DNA of 64,000 nucleotides from Stenotrophomonas sp. 24(2023) (GCF_030913365.1 NZ_CP133160.1:434001-498000); one strand, 5' to 3'. Positions 10,112 to 19,615 are shown, counted from the stretch's first letter. The notes: generated from the letters alone by a model not told the origin. A program made the numbers and translations.

Positions 10112-10126
10112 CGCCAATGATTACCA
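10112..10126 (+). promoter_or_regulatory. Candidate Fur-binding site upstream of the DUF3325/DUF3649/PepSY genes
   Basis: CGCCAATGATTACCA matches the 15-base Fur core TGATAATGATTATCA at 11 of 15 positions, including the central AATGATT. It lies about 130 bases before the first gene of a probable iron-uptake trio. The match is moderate and the distance long, so this is tentative. Confidence 0.35.
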
Positions 10127-10257
10127 TGTGCGCGCACGGTTTCCGTGCCCCGCCCCACCACCAGGACCTCCACGATGCCCCCGCTGTTCCGACGGCCCCT
10201 GACCGCCGGGCCGGCCTGCGCAACGCGCGCCCGGCCCGTTCCCTGCACACCCCGCCG

Positions 10258-10554
10258 ATGATTTCCGTTGGATTGTCCAGCCTGGGCCTGAGCAGCCTGG
10301 CCGTACTGGCCTCGGCGTTTTCAGCGGCGGCCTTCTATGGCGCGTCACCGCACTGCCGCTGGCCGCGCCTGCAGCGTGCCAGCCGCCTGGGCGCGCAGAT
10401 CGGCCTGGTGGCCGCCGCCGCCGGGCTGTGGCTGTGGATCGCCGAGCTGGGCTTTGCCGCCGGTACCGTGGCCATGCTGGCCACCTGGATGCTGGTGGCG
10501 ATGCTGCTGCCCTGGCTGGCGGCCTGGCACCGCCCGCGCACGGGCGCACGCTGA
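10258..10554 (+). CDS. DUF3325-like small membrane protein
   Basis: A 98-residue hydrophobic protein with three probable membrane helices. An N-terminal helix ends in FYGASPHCRW, close to the ASPHQ motif of DUF3325 proteins, then come two hydrophobic stretches (LGAQIGLVAAAAGLWLWIAELG and TVAMLATWMLVAMLLPWLAAW). Such proteins are usually found in operons with DUF3649 and PepSY membrane proteins next to siderophore receptors, which is the order seen here. The stop overlaps the start of the next gene (TGATG). An in-frame upstream extension lacks family sequence. Function unknown; a role in iron uptake is inferred from context. Confidence 0.65.
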   Translation: MISVGLSSLGLSSLAVLASAFSAAAFYGASPHCRWPRLQRASRLGAQIGLVAAAAGLWLWIAELGFAAGTVAMLATWMLVAMLLPWLAAWHRPRTGAR

Positions 10555-10817
10555 TGTGGCCGCGCGCCCTGGCCGGCATCATCGCCGGCTTCTTCCTGGC
10601 CGCGGCGGTTACCGGGCTGATCGCCTGGCTGCCACCCGGCCCGTGGCAGCACGCGCTGGTCCCCAGCCTGATCGCCTTCATCCCGCTGTGGATGCTCGCG
10701 GCGCTATGGGCCTTCAGTTTCCGCAGCGGCCTGCACGCCTGGAGCGGCCTGGGCACGGCGGCCATGGCCGGCTTCGCCCTGCTCTGGCTGCTGCGCGCCA
10801 CCGGCGCGGTGCAATGA
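10554..10817 (+). CDS. DUF3649-like small membrane protein
   Basis: An 87-residue protein with three predicted membrane segments: RALAGIIAGFFLAAAVTGLIAWL, ALVPSLIAFIPLWMLAALWAFSF and a C-terminal GTAAMAGFALLWLL. The pattern (AxLWAFxFRSxxxAWxGL in the middle) resembles DUF3649 proteins that accompany PepSY reductase-like proteins in TonB-dependent iron systems. The start is the ATG that overlaps the previous stop; the next gene begins 10 bases after its stop, so all three form one transcription unit. Biochemical function is not known. Confidence 0.6.
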   Translation: MWPRALAGIIAGFFLAAAVTGLIAWLPPGPWQHALVPSLIAFIPLWMLAALWAFSFRSGLHAWSGLGTAAMAGFALLWLLRATGAVQ

Positions 10818-10827
10818 GGTTCCCCGC

Positions 10828-12387
10828 ATGAAATTCAGTTCGCAGACCCTGCGCACGTTCACCACCCTGCACACCTGGGTCGGCCTGGTCGCCGGCTTCG
10901 GGCTGTTCGTGGCCTTCTATGCCGGCGCGCTGACCCTGTTCCACCACGACCTGCCGCTGTGGCAGAACCCGCGCGCGGCCGAAGCCGCGCCGGCCACGCT
11001 GGATGACATGCAGCAGCTGCTGGAAGGCGTGCTGGCGCGCCACCCCGCAGCGCGCGAACACGTGGGCATGACCTTCCCCGGCCCCGACCATCCCGAGCCG
11101 CTGGCCTACTGGCAGAACGCGCAGCACCAATGGCAGTACGCCTGGCGCGATCACTACGAGGGCAGCCCCACGCCACCGCAGACGGGGTTGGCCGAACTGG
11201 TCAACCAGCTGCACTACAGCCTCGGCCTGCCGGTGGCCGGCGCCTACATCATGGGCATCGTCTCGCTGCTGTACGGCATGGCACTGCTCAGCGGCCTGGT
11301 GATCCACCTGCCGAAGCTGGCCGGCGACCTGTTCGCGCTGCGCCCCGGGCGCAACCTCAAGCAGATGTGGCAGGACGCGCACAACGTGATCGGCGTGCTG
11401 AGCCTGCCGTTCCACCTGATGTTCGCCGTCACCGGCGCCCTGTTGTGCCTGGTTGTCCTGCAGATGGCCGCGCTCAATCCCCTGGTGTTCCAGGGCAAGC
11501 TGGAACACGCCGTGGGCCCGGCGATGGATACCGCGCCGGTCCGCGCCGCTGCCGGCCAGCCCGCCGCACCGGGCAGCCTGCAGGCGCTGCATGCGCGGGC
11601 GCTGGATGTCGCCCGCGAGCAGGGGGTGCAGGATTTCAAACCGGCGTACCTGAAGCTGGCCCACGCCAACGACGCCCATGCCACGGTGGAAATCACCGGT
11701 GAATCCTCCGGCACGCTGGGCCCGCTCGGGGCGGTGGCGCTGGATGTGGCGACCGGCACCGTGCTGGCGACCCAGCTGCCGGGCCATCGCGATGCGAACC
11801 ACGCCACGCTGAGCGCGGCCTATGCCCTGCACTTCGGCGAATTCGGCAACGGCGCCATCGCCTGGCTGTACTTCCTGCTCGGCCTGGGCGGTGCGTTCCT
11901 GTTCTATTCGGGCAACCTGCTGTGGATCGAGTCGCGGCGCAGGCGCCGGCAGGTCGAACAGGGCCGCGCGCAGGTCAACATGGCCCGTGCCACCGTCGGG
12001 GTATGCATCGGCCTGTGCGTGGCGATTTCGGTGGCCTTCGTCGCCGCACCGGTGCTGGAGCGCATCGCGCCCACCACCGTGGATGCCGGCATCCGCTGGG
12101 CCTGCTTCGCCACCTGGGCGGTCTGCGCCCTGTGGGCCGCGGTGCGCCGGCCGGCACAGGCCGCGCGTGAACTGCTGTGGGCGGCGGCCATCAGCACCGC
12201 GCTGGTGCCGCTGGTGCATGGCGCACTGACCGGCTACTGGCCGTGGCTGGCCGCAACGCGCGGCCTGTGGCCGCTGTTCTGGGTGGACACCATTGCCCTG
12301 GCCATGGCCTTCGGCTTCGCCACTCTGGCCCGTGCCAGCCATCGGCGTGCGCGCCACGGCGATCCCAACAGCGTCTGGGCCGGCTGA
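10828..12387 (+). CDS. PepSY-associated TM-helix protein (putative siderophore-iron reductase type)
   Basis: A 519-residue inner-membrane protein. It begins RTFTTLHTWVGLVAGFGLFVAFYAGALTLFHHDL, the typical first helix with the His of PepSY_TM proteins, followed by a periplasmic loop, helices near residues 138-158 and 190-215, another periplasmic PepSY-like domain, and a C-terminal group of five or more helices. The conserved histidines suggest haem or metal contact. Related proteins (PiuB/FoxB/FpvG type) release or reduce iron from siderophores in the periplasm. The preceding DUF3325 and DUF3649 genes support an iron role. No TonB receptor gene lies next to it in this window. Confidence 0.82.
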   Translation: MKFSSQTLRTFTTLHTWVGLVAGFGLFVAFYAGALTLFHHDLPLWQNPRAAEAAPATLDDMQQLLEGVLARHPAAREHVGMTFPGPDHPEPLAYWQNAQHQWQYAWRDHYEGSPTPPQTGLAELVNQLHYSLGLPVAGAYIMGIVSLLYGMALLSGLVIHLPKLAGDLFALRPGRNLKQMWQDAHNVIGVLSLPFHLMFAVTGALLCLVVLQMAALNPLVFQGKLEHAVGPAMDTAPVRAAAGQPAAPGSLQALHARALDVAREQGVQDFKPAYLKLAHANDAHATVEITGESSGTLGPLGAVALDVATGTVLATQLPGHRDANHATLSAAYALHFGEFGNGAIAWLYFLLGLGGAFLFYSGNLLWIESRRRRRQVEQGRAQVNMARATVGVCIGLCVAISVAFVAAPVLERIAPTTVDAGIRWACFATWAVCALWAAVRRPAQAARELLWAAAISTALVPLVHGALTGYWPWLAATRGLWPLFWVDTIALAMAFGFATLARASHRRARHGDPNSVWAG

Positions 12388-12457
12388 GCGCGGCTGCCGG
12401 GCGCTGCAGCCAAGGCCGGCACACCCGCCATGCGTGGCCGGCGATACGCTGGCCGGC

Positions 12458-12844
12458 ATGATCGCCATTGACCGACTTGACCATCTGGTCCTCACCGTCG
12501 CCGACATCGAGCGCAGCTGCCGGTTCTACGAGCGTGTGCTCGGCATGCAGGCCGTGCGCTTCGGCGCCGGCCGTACCGCCCTGCAGTTCGGCCAGCAGAA
12601 GATCAACCTGCACCCGGCCAGTGCGCCGCTGGCGCCACATGCACAGCGGCCCACGGCCGGCAGCGCCGACCTGTGCCTGGTCACCCGCATGGGGATCGAG
12701 GCCGTACTGGCCCACCTGCAGCACGAAGGCGTGGCCGTGGAGGAAGGGCCGGTGCCGCGCACCGGCGCCCTGGGGCCGATCGAATCGGTGTACTTCCGCG
12801 ACCCCGACGGCAACCTGATCGAAGTCAGCCGCTACCCGGCATAG
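12458..12844 (+). CDS. VOC-family (glyoxalase/bleomycin resistance fold) protein
   Basis: A 128-residue protein with two babbab modules of the vicinal oxygen chelate fold. It starts MIAIDRLDHLVLTVADIERSCRFYERVLGM, with the metal-binding His in DHLVLTV, and ends with the second metal ligand region IESVYFRDPDGNLIEVSRYPA (Glu ligand). The sequence is close to the 'VOC family virulence protein' subgroup (STM3117-like). The actual substrate is unknown. It is convergent with the chitinase gene, with only 14 bases between the stops. Confidence 0.85.
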   Translation: MIAIDRLDHLVLTVADIERSCRFYERVLGMQAVRFGAGRTALQFGQQKINLHPASAPLAPHAQRPTAGSADLCLVTRMGIEAVLAHLQHEGVAVEEGPVPRTGALGPIESVYFRDPDGNLIEVSRYPA

Positions 12845-12858
12845 GCACGCAGCCCGGC

Positions 12859-14076
12859 TCAATCACCGGGCAGCTTGTCCTCGTAGGGCGACAGCATCGC
12901 GCGCAGCAGACTGGCCTGCTCGTCATCGCCGGTCAGTTCCCACATGAACACCCCGCGCAGGCCTTCGCTGCGCGCGTAGTGCGAGCGGATGGCGATCGAA
13001 CGCGGGTCTTCGTAGCTGATGAAGACCTTCTCGCTGGCGTTGTACAGCCACGGGCTCTGCGCCTGCGCCTGCCAATGCTGCGTCCAGCCGGGCTGGCCCA
13101 GGTAGCGCGTCCTGATCACGCGCCAGTCGCCGGCATCGGCCGGCGCGCTGTAGGGCTGGTACAGGCCATCGGGGGCATCGCCGGTCACCTTGAAGCCGCG
13201 CCCGTAGAACGGCACGCCCAGCACCAGCTTGTCGGCCGGCACCCCGTGTTCGCGGTAGAACTGCACGGCACCGGCCACATTGTTCCAGCGCTTCAGCGCC
13301 GGCTGCAGCGGGTCACCGTCCACCGCGTGCAAGGGCGCGTTGAAGGTGGACACCGACGAGAACCCGGTGCCCATGTCGTAGCTCATCAGGTTGATGAAAT
13401 CGAGCACCTTGGCCAGTGCGGGCAGGTCATAGCTGGCGGCTGGATCGTAGGGGCCATCGGTCTGCAGGCGGCCGGCGGCCAGCGCGGCGGTCAGCAGCAG
13501 CGGCCGCCCCTGCTTGCGGCCGCGGGCGTCCAGCGCGGCACGGAATTCAACGGCCAGGCGGGTGAAATTGGCACGGTCCTGCGGGCGGTGCGCGATCTCC
13601 GTCGGGCCACCGCTGACCGGGAACTCCCAGTCGATATCCACGCCATCGAAACTGCCGGCATGGCGATCGAAGAACAGCGCCATGCACGAGTCGATGAAGC
13701 GCTTGCGGCTGGCCGGCGTCAGCGCGGCATCGGAGAAGCCACCGGCATTCCAGCCACCGATGGAGATCAGCGTCTGCAGGTGCGGGTGCGCGCGCTTGAG
13801 GTCGGCCAGCGCGGCGAAGTTCGCCGGCGCCTCGTCGCCGACCACGCAGCGGCCCTCCTTGATGGTGGAGAAGGCATAGAACAGGTGGGTCAGCCGGTCG
13901 GCCGGAATGGCCGACACCGGGTAGCGGCTGGCCGAACCACCGGGATAGTACGCCCCGAACACCACGGGCGTGGCCGGCGCGGCGACCGCGTCCGGTTCGT
14001 GGCCGGCGGCGCTGGCAACCGTGGGCAGGGTGCTGGCAAGCAGCACGGCGAGAACAGCCGCAGTCTGGCGGAACAT
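12859..14076 (-). CDS. Secreted glycoside hydrolase family 18 (chitinase-like)
   Basis: A 405-residue secreted enzyme. The first 22 residues are a signal peptide (MFRQTAAVLAVLLASTLPTVASA). The TIM barrel follows: YAFSTI near residue 60, SIGGWN near 98 and the catalytic motif FDGVDIDWEFP around residues 144-154, where the last Glu is the acid of the DxxDxDxE signature. Later strands (MSYDMGTGFS, GVPFYGRGF, WELTGDD) complete the GH18 barrel. It should hydrolyse chitin or related N-acetylglucosamine polymers outside the cell. No separate chitin-binding domain is present. It stands alone on the minus strand. Confidence 0.92.
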   Translation of the reverse strand: MFRQTAAVLAVLLASTLPTVASAAGHEPDAVAAPATPVVFGAYYPGGSASRYPVSAIPADRLTHLFYAFSTIKEGRCVVGDEAPANFAALADLKRAHPHLQTLISIGGWNAGGFSDAALTPASRKRFIDSCMALFFDRHAGSFDGVDIDWEFPVSGGPTEIAHRPQDRANFTRLAVEFRAALDARGRKQGRPLLLTAALAAGRLQTDGPYDPAASYDLPALAKVLDFINLMSYDMGTGFSSVSTFNAPLHAVDGDPLQPALKRWNNVAGAVQFYREHGVPADKLVLGVPFYGRGFKVTGDAPDGLYQPYSAPADAGDWRVIRTRYLGQPGWTQHWQAQAQSPWLYNASEKVFISYEDPRSIAIRSHYARSEGLRGVFMWELTGDDEQASLLRAMLSPYEDKLPGD

Positions 14077-14359
14077 GGGATCTCCCGGAGCGAAGGCGCA
14101 GCCACGGTAGCAAACCGATCGCGGGGCGACGACCGTTTCGCACGCCTGTCCCTGCAAGTCGTCCAGTGGACAACCCGGCGCTGCGGCAGCACGCCAACGC
14201 ACCGTCATGCCGATGCCCGCGCAGCGACCGGCAGGACACCGCACGGCCAGCCGGCGGCAAGCGTGCCTGCCGCACAGGGCTTCAGAATTCTTCAGCCGCC
14301 TTTCCTGCACTTCAGACGGCACGCTGGCCGAATGGGGCTCCCTTCATCGGAGCCCGACC

Positions 14360-15430
14360 ATGCGCCTACGTCCGTTCCTCGCCGGCCTGCTGCTGTGTGT
14401 GTGCCTGTTGCCACTGCCCGCCCCGGCCGCTCCCGCCCGCCCCGACCCGGACCGCCTGCTGGCGCTGGAACAGGCCATCGCCCGCGATGAATTCAAGCAG
14501 ATACGCAGCGTGCTGCTGCAGGTCGATGGCCAGGTGGTCTACGAGCGCTACTTCAATGGTGCCGACGCGGACACGCTGCAGGACGTGCGCTCGGCGACCA
14601 AGAGCGTGACCGCGCTGCTGGTGGGCGCCGCCATCGGTGAAGGCCGGCTGCCGGGTGTGCAGGCCCGCATCTACGACTACTTTCCCACCTTCACCGCCCA
14701 CCATGCGGTGGACCCGCGCCTGCGCGCGACCACCGTACAGGATCTGCTGACCATGAGCAGCCTGTGGGAATGCGACGATGAGAATCCGTTTTCCAGCGGC
14801 AACGAAGAACGCATGTACGTCAGCGAGCGCTGGCTGGACTTCGCGCTGTCGCTACCGGTGAAGGGCTTCGCCCCGTGGATGACGCGCCCGCAGGACAGCC
14901 CGCATGGGCGTGCCTTCGCCTACTGCACGGCCGACAGCTTCGTGCTCGGTGCCGTGCTGGAACAGGCGACCGGCCAGGCACTGGCCGACTACGCGGCACA
15001 GGCACTGGAACGGCCACTGGGCATCACCGGCAGCCACTGGAACCGCTCACCGGAGGGCATCGGCATGGGCGGTGGCGGCACGCGCTACCGCAGCCGCGAC
15101 CTGGCCCGGCTGGGCCAGCTGGTGCTCGACGGCGGGCGCTGGCAGGGCCGGCAACTGGTTCCGCGCGACTACATCGCCGCGATGGTCTCGCCGCAGGCGC
15201 GGGCCGGCGATGGCAGCGATTACGGTTACCAGTGGTGGGGACTGCAACTGGACAGTGCCGGGACCCCGCAGACAGTCTGGGCGATGTCCGGCAACGGTGG
15301 CAATTACGTCTTCCTGCTGCCGCAGCAGCGCGCGGTGGCGGTGGTCACCAGCCAGGCCTACAACCGCAGCTTCGCGCACCCGCAGTCGCGGCGCATCCTC
15401 ACCGATTTCCTGCTGCCGGCGCTGCGCTGA
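14360..15430 (+). CDS. Secreted serine hydrolase, class C beta-lactamase fold
   Basis: A 356-residue protein with an N-terminal signal peptide (MRLRPFLAGLLLCVCLLPLPAPAAPA). It has the nucleophile motif SATKS (SxxK, Ser near residue 79) of the penicillin-binding protein/class C beta-lactamase family, a YCTADS stretch in the place of the YxN element, and a C-terminal GNGGNYVFLLP strand. It resembles 6-aminohexanoate-dimer hydrolase-type proteins rather than a true AmpC, so resistance is not implied. Likely periplasmic esterase or amidase of unknown substrate. Its last 32 bases overlap the end of the convergent regulator gene. Confidence 0.85.
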   Translation: MRLRPFLAGLLLCVCLLPLPAPAAPARPDPDRLLALEQAIARDEFKQIRSVLLQVDGQVVYERYFNGADADTLQDVRSATKSVTALLVGAAIGEGRLPGVQARIYDYFPTFTAHHAVDPRLRATTVQDLLTMSSLWECDDENPFSSGNEERMYVSERWLDFALSLPVKGFAPWMTRPQDSPHGRAFAYCTADSFVLGAVLEQATGQALADYAAQALERPLGITGSHWNRSPEGIGMGGGGTRYRSRDLARLGQLVLDGGRWQGRQLVPRDYIAAMVSPQARAGDGSDYGYQWWGLQLDSAGTPQTVWAMSGNGGNYVFLLPQQRAVAVVTSQAYNRSFAHPQSRRILTDFLLPALR

Positions 15431-16958
15431 GGCCGGCCAGTTCGGCCGGTCGCCAAGGGGCAGCCAGCACCTGCGCCCGCTGCCGGGCGACATCGGCATC
15501 GATGCGCGCCAGCACCGCATCAATGCCCGGCGGCGACCGCAACGGCGCGAAGAGCGGGGTCACGCGCAGCCAGGCGGCATCGCGGAAGCCAGCATCCACC
15601 GCCTGCTGCAGCGCCCCCTGTGCGGCATCACGCTGGCCCAGCGCCTGCAGCAGCAGCGCCTGTTCCAGCGCGGCATCGGGCCAGCCATCGGCCTGCTGCG
15701 TGCGCACCTGCTGCAGGCGCTGTTCGATGCCCGCCCTGGCGGCGGGCGTCGTACCGTGCAGCAGCACCAGGGTCTGCCCCAGCGATTGCTGCGGGCGCAG
15801 CTGGGATGCCGCCTCGAAGGCCCGGGCGGCCGCTGGCCGGTCGCCGGCCAACAGCGCCAGCTCTGCCTGCAGCCGCAGCAGCTGCGGGTGTGGCGTGCCA
15901 CGCTGCAGCGCCTGCGCCAGCACCTGGCGCGCCCGCTCCGGCTCACCGGCGGCCAACAGGCTGTGGGGCCAGGCGATGTTGGCGAACACGTTGTCCGGGT
16001 AGAGCAGGAAATTGCGGGCATGCTGTTCGCCGGCCACCCGCGGAAAGCCGAGCAGCTCCAGTTCCCGGGCCACCTGCACATCACGGAAACGCACGCGGCC
16101 GGGCGCTTTCAGGGCCAGGTTGTCACGCAGCGCACGCGCCAGCTGCCCCTGCTCCTGGTACAGGTAGGCCAGTGAGGCGCGGGTGGCTTCATCGCCCGGC
16201 TCCCGCTCCAGCGCCCGCTGGTAATCGGCGATGGCCTGCGGCATCTGCCCCAGGCAATCATGGGCATAGCCCCGCACCGCGTACGTGGCCCCGTCCTGCG
16301 GCTGGCCGGACCGTGCCGGTGCCACCAGCGCCAACGCCTGCCGCGCCGGGCCAGGCCCCCCGTTGTACAGGCAGGTGTCCGCCGCCAGGGCGCGGGCCAG
16401 GCCACGCCGGGCCGCCATGGAATCAGGGTCGGCCTGCAGGGCCTGCCGGTACAGTGCGATGGCGCGTTGGTTGTTGGCCGCCTGGCCAATGCCGGCGTAG
16501 TGGTCCGCGCGCGCCAGCAGGGCCTGTGCCGGACCCGCTGGCGGTGCGTGCGGCCACAGCAGTACACCGGCCAGCACCACTGCCCCGGCCGCCACCGGCC
16601 AAGGCCAGCGCGGGAACCGGCGGGGCGTGCCGATGGCCGGCCGTTCCAGCGGCTGCGGCAGCGCGCACAGCTGGTAGCCCTGTCCCCGCACGGAGCGGAT
16701 GTAGCGTGGTCGGCGGCTGTCATCGCCCAGCGCCTGCCGCAGCAGCTTCACCCGCTGGCTGATGGCATCCTCGCCGACCACCGCGGGCGCCCAGACCTGG
16801 GCGGCCAGGGTATCGAAACCGACCACAGCGACCCCGTGGGCCAGCAGCACCTCCAGCAGCTTCCAGCTCAGGCCGGTCACAGGCAGCACCTGGCCCGCGC
16901 GGCTGACCCGCTGCGCGGGGCGGTCGATATCCAGATCGAGCAGGCGCAGGTGGTCCAT
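15399..16958 (-). CDS. CadC-like membrane regulator: winged helix, one TM helix, TPR domain
   Basis: A 519-residue protein. Residues 1-100 form an OmpR-type winged helix (LSWKLLEVLLAHG, AISQRVKLLRQALGDD, YIRSVRGQGYQL). A single membrane helix spans about residues 119-136 (PWPVAAGAVVLAGVLLW). The rest is periplasmic and made of tetratricopeptide-like repeats (AIALYRQALQADPDSMAARRGLARAL and AIADYQRALEREPGDEATRASLAYLY are clear). Such proteins sense signals outside the membrane and bind DNA directly without phosphorylation. Nearby plus-strand serine hydrolase is convergent, so the target is not obvious. The start at 16958 gives the family N-terminus. Confidence 0.87.
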   Translation of the reverse strand: MDHLRLLDLDIDRPAQRVSRAGQVLPVTGLSWKLLEVLLAHGVAVVGFDTLAAQVWAPAVVGEDAISQRVKLLRQALGDDSRRPRYIRSVRGQGYQLCALPQPLERPAIGTPRRFPRWPWPVAAGAVVLAGVLLWPHAPPAGPAQALLARADHYAGIGQAANNQRAIALYRQALQADPDSMAARRGLARALAADTCLYNGGPGPARQALALVAPARSGQPQDGATYAVRGYAHDCLGQMPQAIADYQRALEREPGDEATRASLAYLYQEQGQLARALRDNLALKAPGRVRFRDVQVARELELLGFPRVAGEQHARNFLLYPDNVFANIAWPHSLLAAGEPERARQVLAQALQRGTPHPQLLRLQAELALLAGDRPAAARAFEAASQLRPQQSLGQTLVLLHGTTPAARAGIEQRLQQVRTQQADGWPDAALEQALLLQALGQRDAAQGALQQAVDAGFRDAAWLRVTPLFAPLRSPPGIDAVLARIDADVARQRAQVLAAPWRPAELAGLSAAPAAGNR

Positions 16959-17012
16959 CACTGCAGCATAGCCTGCCAGCCTGCCCGGCCCACGCAGCGC
17001 GGTAACGCAGGC

Positions 17013-17039
17013 AAAGAAAAAGCGGGCCGAAGCCCGCTT
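17013..17039 (-). terminator. pnp terminator
   Basis: On the minus strand AAGCGGGC-TTCG-GCCCGCTT, an 8-base stem with a stable TTCG loop, is followed by TTTCTTT. It lies 58 bases after the pnp stop. The A-rich other side could also stop transcription on the plus strand. Confidence 0.85.
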
Positions 17040-17096
17040 CTTCATTCCAGCGATGTCAGCGAGAGTGCGTCAACCAAGGTTGACACCTGCCGTCGA

Positions 17097-19205
17097 TCAT
17101 TCGGCGCTGGCGCCTTCGCCTTCTTCCACGGCCTTCATCGACAGGCGGATACGGCCCTGCTTGTCGACTTCCAGCACCTTGACCTTGACCACATCGCCTT
17201 CCTTCAGCTTGTCGCCGACCTTCTCGACGCGCTCGCTGGAGATCTGCGAAACGTGCACCAGGCCGTCCTTGCCCGGCAGGATGGTCACGAACGCACCGAA
17301 GTCCATGATCTTGGCGACCTTGCCTTCGTAGATGCGGCCCGGCTCGACGTCCGAGGTGATCTGCTCGATGCGGGCCTTGGCGGCCTGGGCAGCGATGGCG
17401 TTGACCGAGGCGATGACGATGGTGCCGTCGTCCTGGATGTCGATCTGGGTGCCGGTTTCCTTGGTGATGGCCTGGATGGTCGAGCCACCCTTGCCGATCA
17501 CTTCGCGGATCTTGTCCGGGTGGATCTTGATGGTCAGCAGGCGCGGCGCGTAGTCGGACAGTTCCGAACGCGGGGCGGTCAGGCCGTGGGCCATTTCACC
17601 CAGGATGTGCAGACGGCCAGCCTTGGCCTGCTGCAGGGCCTGCTTCATGATCTCTTCGGTGATGCCTTCGATCTTGATGTCCATCTGCAGGGCGGAGATG
17701 CCCTCGGCAGTACCGGCCACCTTGAAGTCCATGTCGCCCAGGTGATCTTCGTCACCCAGGATGTCGGACAGGACGACGAAGCGATCGCCTTCCTTGACCA
17801 GGCCCATGGCGATACCGGCCACCGGGGCCTTCACCGGCACGCCGGCGTCCATCAGGGCCAGCGACGAGCCGCAGACCGAGGCCATCGACGAGGAACCGTT
17901 CGACTCGGTGATTTCCGAGACGACGCGGATGGTGTACGGGAAGGCTTCCAGCGACGGCATGACAGCCAGCACGCCGCGCTTGGCCAGGCGGCCGTGGCCG
18001 ATTTCACGGCGCTTCGGGCCCATCATGCGGCCGCACTCACCCACCGAGAAGGGGGGGAAGTTGTAATGGAACAGGAAGTTTTCCTTGTACTCACCGGAGA
18101 CGGCATCGATGACCTGGCCGTCACGGGCGGTGCCCAGGGTGATGGTCACGATGGCCTGGGTTTCGCCGCGGGTGAACAGCGAGGAACCGTGGGTACGCGG
18201 CAGCACGCCGGTCTTCACGGCGATCGGGCGGACGGTGTCCAGCGCACGGCCGTCGATGCGGACCTTGGTGTCCAGCACCGAGTCACGCATGGTGCGGTAT
18301 TCCAGCTCGCCGAATTCCTTGGACAGTTCGGCCGGGTTCCAGCCCTCGGCGGCCACGCGGCCAGCCAGGGTTTCGACCACGTCCTTCTTGATCGCCGAGA
18401 TGGCGTCACGGCGCTGCAGCTTGTCGCGCACCTGGAAGGCTTCGCCCAGGCGCGGGCCGATGGCTTCCTTCAGCGCGCCGATCAGCACGTCGTTCTTGGC
18501 CGGGGCTTCCCAGGTCGACGGCTTGGTGCCGGCTTCGACGGTCAGCTCGTTGATGGCGTTGATGACCTTCTGCATTTCGCGGTGACCGAAGGTCACGGCG
18601 CCCAGCATCACTTCTTCGGACAGCAGCTCGGCTTCCGATTCCACCATCAGCACGGCGTTGGCGGTACCGGCAACGACCAGTTCCAGCTGCGAATCAGCCA
18701 GTTCGCTGACGGTCGGGTTCAGCAGGTACTGGCCGTCCTTGTAACCGACCTTGGCAGCGCCGATCGGACCCATGAACGGGGTGCCGGCCAGGGCCAGGGC
18801 CGCCGAGGCACCGATCAGGGCCGGAATGTCACCGTCCACTTCCGGGTTCAGCGACATCACCGTGGCGATGATCTGGACTTCGTTCTTGTAGTCTTCCGGG
18901 AACAGCGGGCGGATCGGACGGTCGATCAGGCGCGAGATCAGGGTTTCCTTCTCGGTCGCACGGCCTTCACGCTTGAAGAAACCACCCGGGATACGGCCGC
19001 CGGCGTAGAACTTCTCCTGATAGTCGACGGTCAGCGGGAAGAAGTCCTGGCCTTCGCGCGCGCTCTTGGCGGCGACGGCGGTGACCAGCAGTACGGTGTC
19101 GTCCATCTTGACGATGACGGAACCGCTGGCCTGGCGGGCGATTTCGCCGGTCTCAAGCGTGACGGTGTGCTTGCCGTACTGGAAGGTTTTGGTGATTTTT
19201 GCCAC
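17097..19205 (-). CDS. pnp: Polynucleotide phosphorylase
   Basis: A 702-residue 3'-5' exoribonuclease that degrades RNA using phosphate and works in the RNA degradosome. Two RNase PH cores are joined by a helical domain, followed by a KH domain ([20 protein letters not shown], about residues 558-577) and a C-terminal S1 domain ([21 protein letters not shown]). The start is GTG at 19203-19205, coding for the conserved [11 protein letters not shown]; an upstream ATG in frame lies in the intergenic hairpin region and is rejected. It follows rpsO by 149 bases with a hairpin between, as in other gammaproteobacteria. Confidence 0.97.
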   Translation of the reverse strand: MAKITKTFQYGKHTVTLETGEIARQASGSVIVKMDDTVLLVTAVAAKSAREGQDFFPLTVDYQEKFYAGGRIPGGFFKREGRATEKETLISRLIDRPIRPLFPEDYKNEVQIIATVMSLNPEVDGDIPALIGASAALALAGTPFMGPIGAAKVGYKDGQYLLNPTVSELADSQLELVVAGTANAVLMVESEAELLSEEVMLGAVTFGHREMQKVINAINELTVEAGTKPSTWEAPAKNDVLIGALKEAIGPRLGEAFQVRDKLQRRDAISAIKKDVVETLAGRVAAEGWNPAELSKEFGELEYRTMRDSVLDTKVRIDGRALDTVRPIAVKTGVLPRTHGSSLFTRGETQAIVTITLGTARDGQVIDAVSGEYKENFLFHYNFPPFSVGECGRMMGPKRREIGHGRLAKRGVLAVMPSLEAFPYTIRVVSEITESNGSSSMASVCGSSLALMDAGVPVKAPVAGIAMGLVKEGDRFVVLSDILGDEDHLGDMDFKVAGTAEGISALQMDIKIEGITEEIMKQALQQAKAGRLHILGEMAHGLTAPRSELSDYAPRLLTIKIHPDKIREVIGKGGSTIQAITKETGTQIDIQDDGTIVIASVNAIAAQAAKARIEQITSDVEPGRIYEGKVAKIMDFGAFVTILPGKDGLVHVSQISSERVEKVGDKLKEGDVVKVKVLEVDKQGRIRLSMKAVEEGEGASAE

Positions 19206-19308
19206 GGAGGGTGTCCTTGGGGATGCTGTCTGCGAATGGACCGTCGGCGACCCTTGCCGCCGTCGGGTGACCGGTTGTCCCGGCCCATAAAAGGAATTGC
19301 GGTACTGC

Positions 19309-19342
19309 AAAAACAAAACCGCGGCGCATCGCTGCGCCGCGG
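19309..19342 (-). terminator. Terminator between rpsO and pnp
   Basis: A perfect 10-base stem (CCGCGGCGCA with TGCGCCGCGG) and a four-base loop, followed on the minus strand by TTTTGTTTTTG. It starts 12 bases after the rpsO stop. The same layout in E. coli is a partial terminator (t1) that lets some transcription reach pnp. Confidence 0.8.
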
Positions 19343-19354
19343 GGGATTCGTTGC

Positions 19355-19615
19355 TTAGCGACGCAGGCCAAGCTTCTCGATCAGGGCCTTGTAACGCTCG
19401 ACGTCCTTCTTCTTCAGGTAGTCGAGCAGGCTGCGGCGGCGGTTGACCATCTGCAGCAGGCCGCGGCGGCTGTGGTGGTCCTTCTTGTGGGTCTTGAAGT
19501 GGCCGGTCAGCAGTTCGATGCGGGCGGTCAGCAGGGCCACCTGGACTTCCGGGGAGCCGGTGTCCGCGGCGCTGCGCTTGTTGTCTTCAATGACCTTCTG
19601 GGTGTCGATCGACAT
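19355..19615 (-). CDS. rpsO: 30S ribosomal protein S15
   Basis: An 86-residue protein that binds the central domain of 16S rRNA and begins platform assembly. [33 protein letters not shown] and [20 protein letters not shown] are the family signatures; length is near the usual 88-89. The ATG at 19615 is the conserved start. It lies between truB and pnp as expected. In E. coli S15 represses its own translation; no structure was assigned here. Confidence 0.97.
   Translation of the reverse strand: MSIDTQKVIEDNKRSAADTGSPEVQVALLTARIELLTGHFKTHKKDHHSRRGLLQMVNRRRSLLDYLKKKDVERYKALIEKLGLRR

Larger units (their letters stand above)
9976..10257. other. Divergent control region between thrS leader and DUF3325 gene
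   Basis: No protein gene is credible here. It holds the candidate thrS promoter (minus) and the candidate Fur site (plus). The remaining bases up to 10257 are GC-rich and show no other clear signal; no strong ribosome-binding site precedes the ATG at 10258. Confidence 0.5.

Noticed and set aside
10714..12507. A 597-codon minus-strand frame opposite the PepSY gene
   Set aside because: The plus-strand frame has clear membrane helices and PepSY features; the reverse is rich in Gln/Arg/Gly without domains.
16260..19358. Long plus-strand frame opposite pnp and the CadC-like gene
   Set aside because: Antisense to pnp with no domain and low-complexity His/Gln/Asp content.
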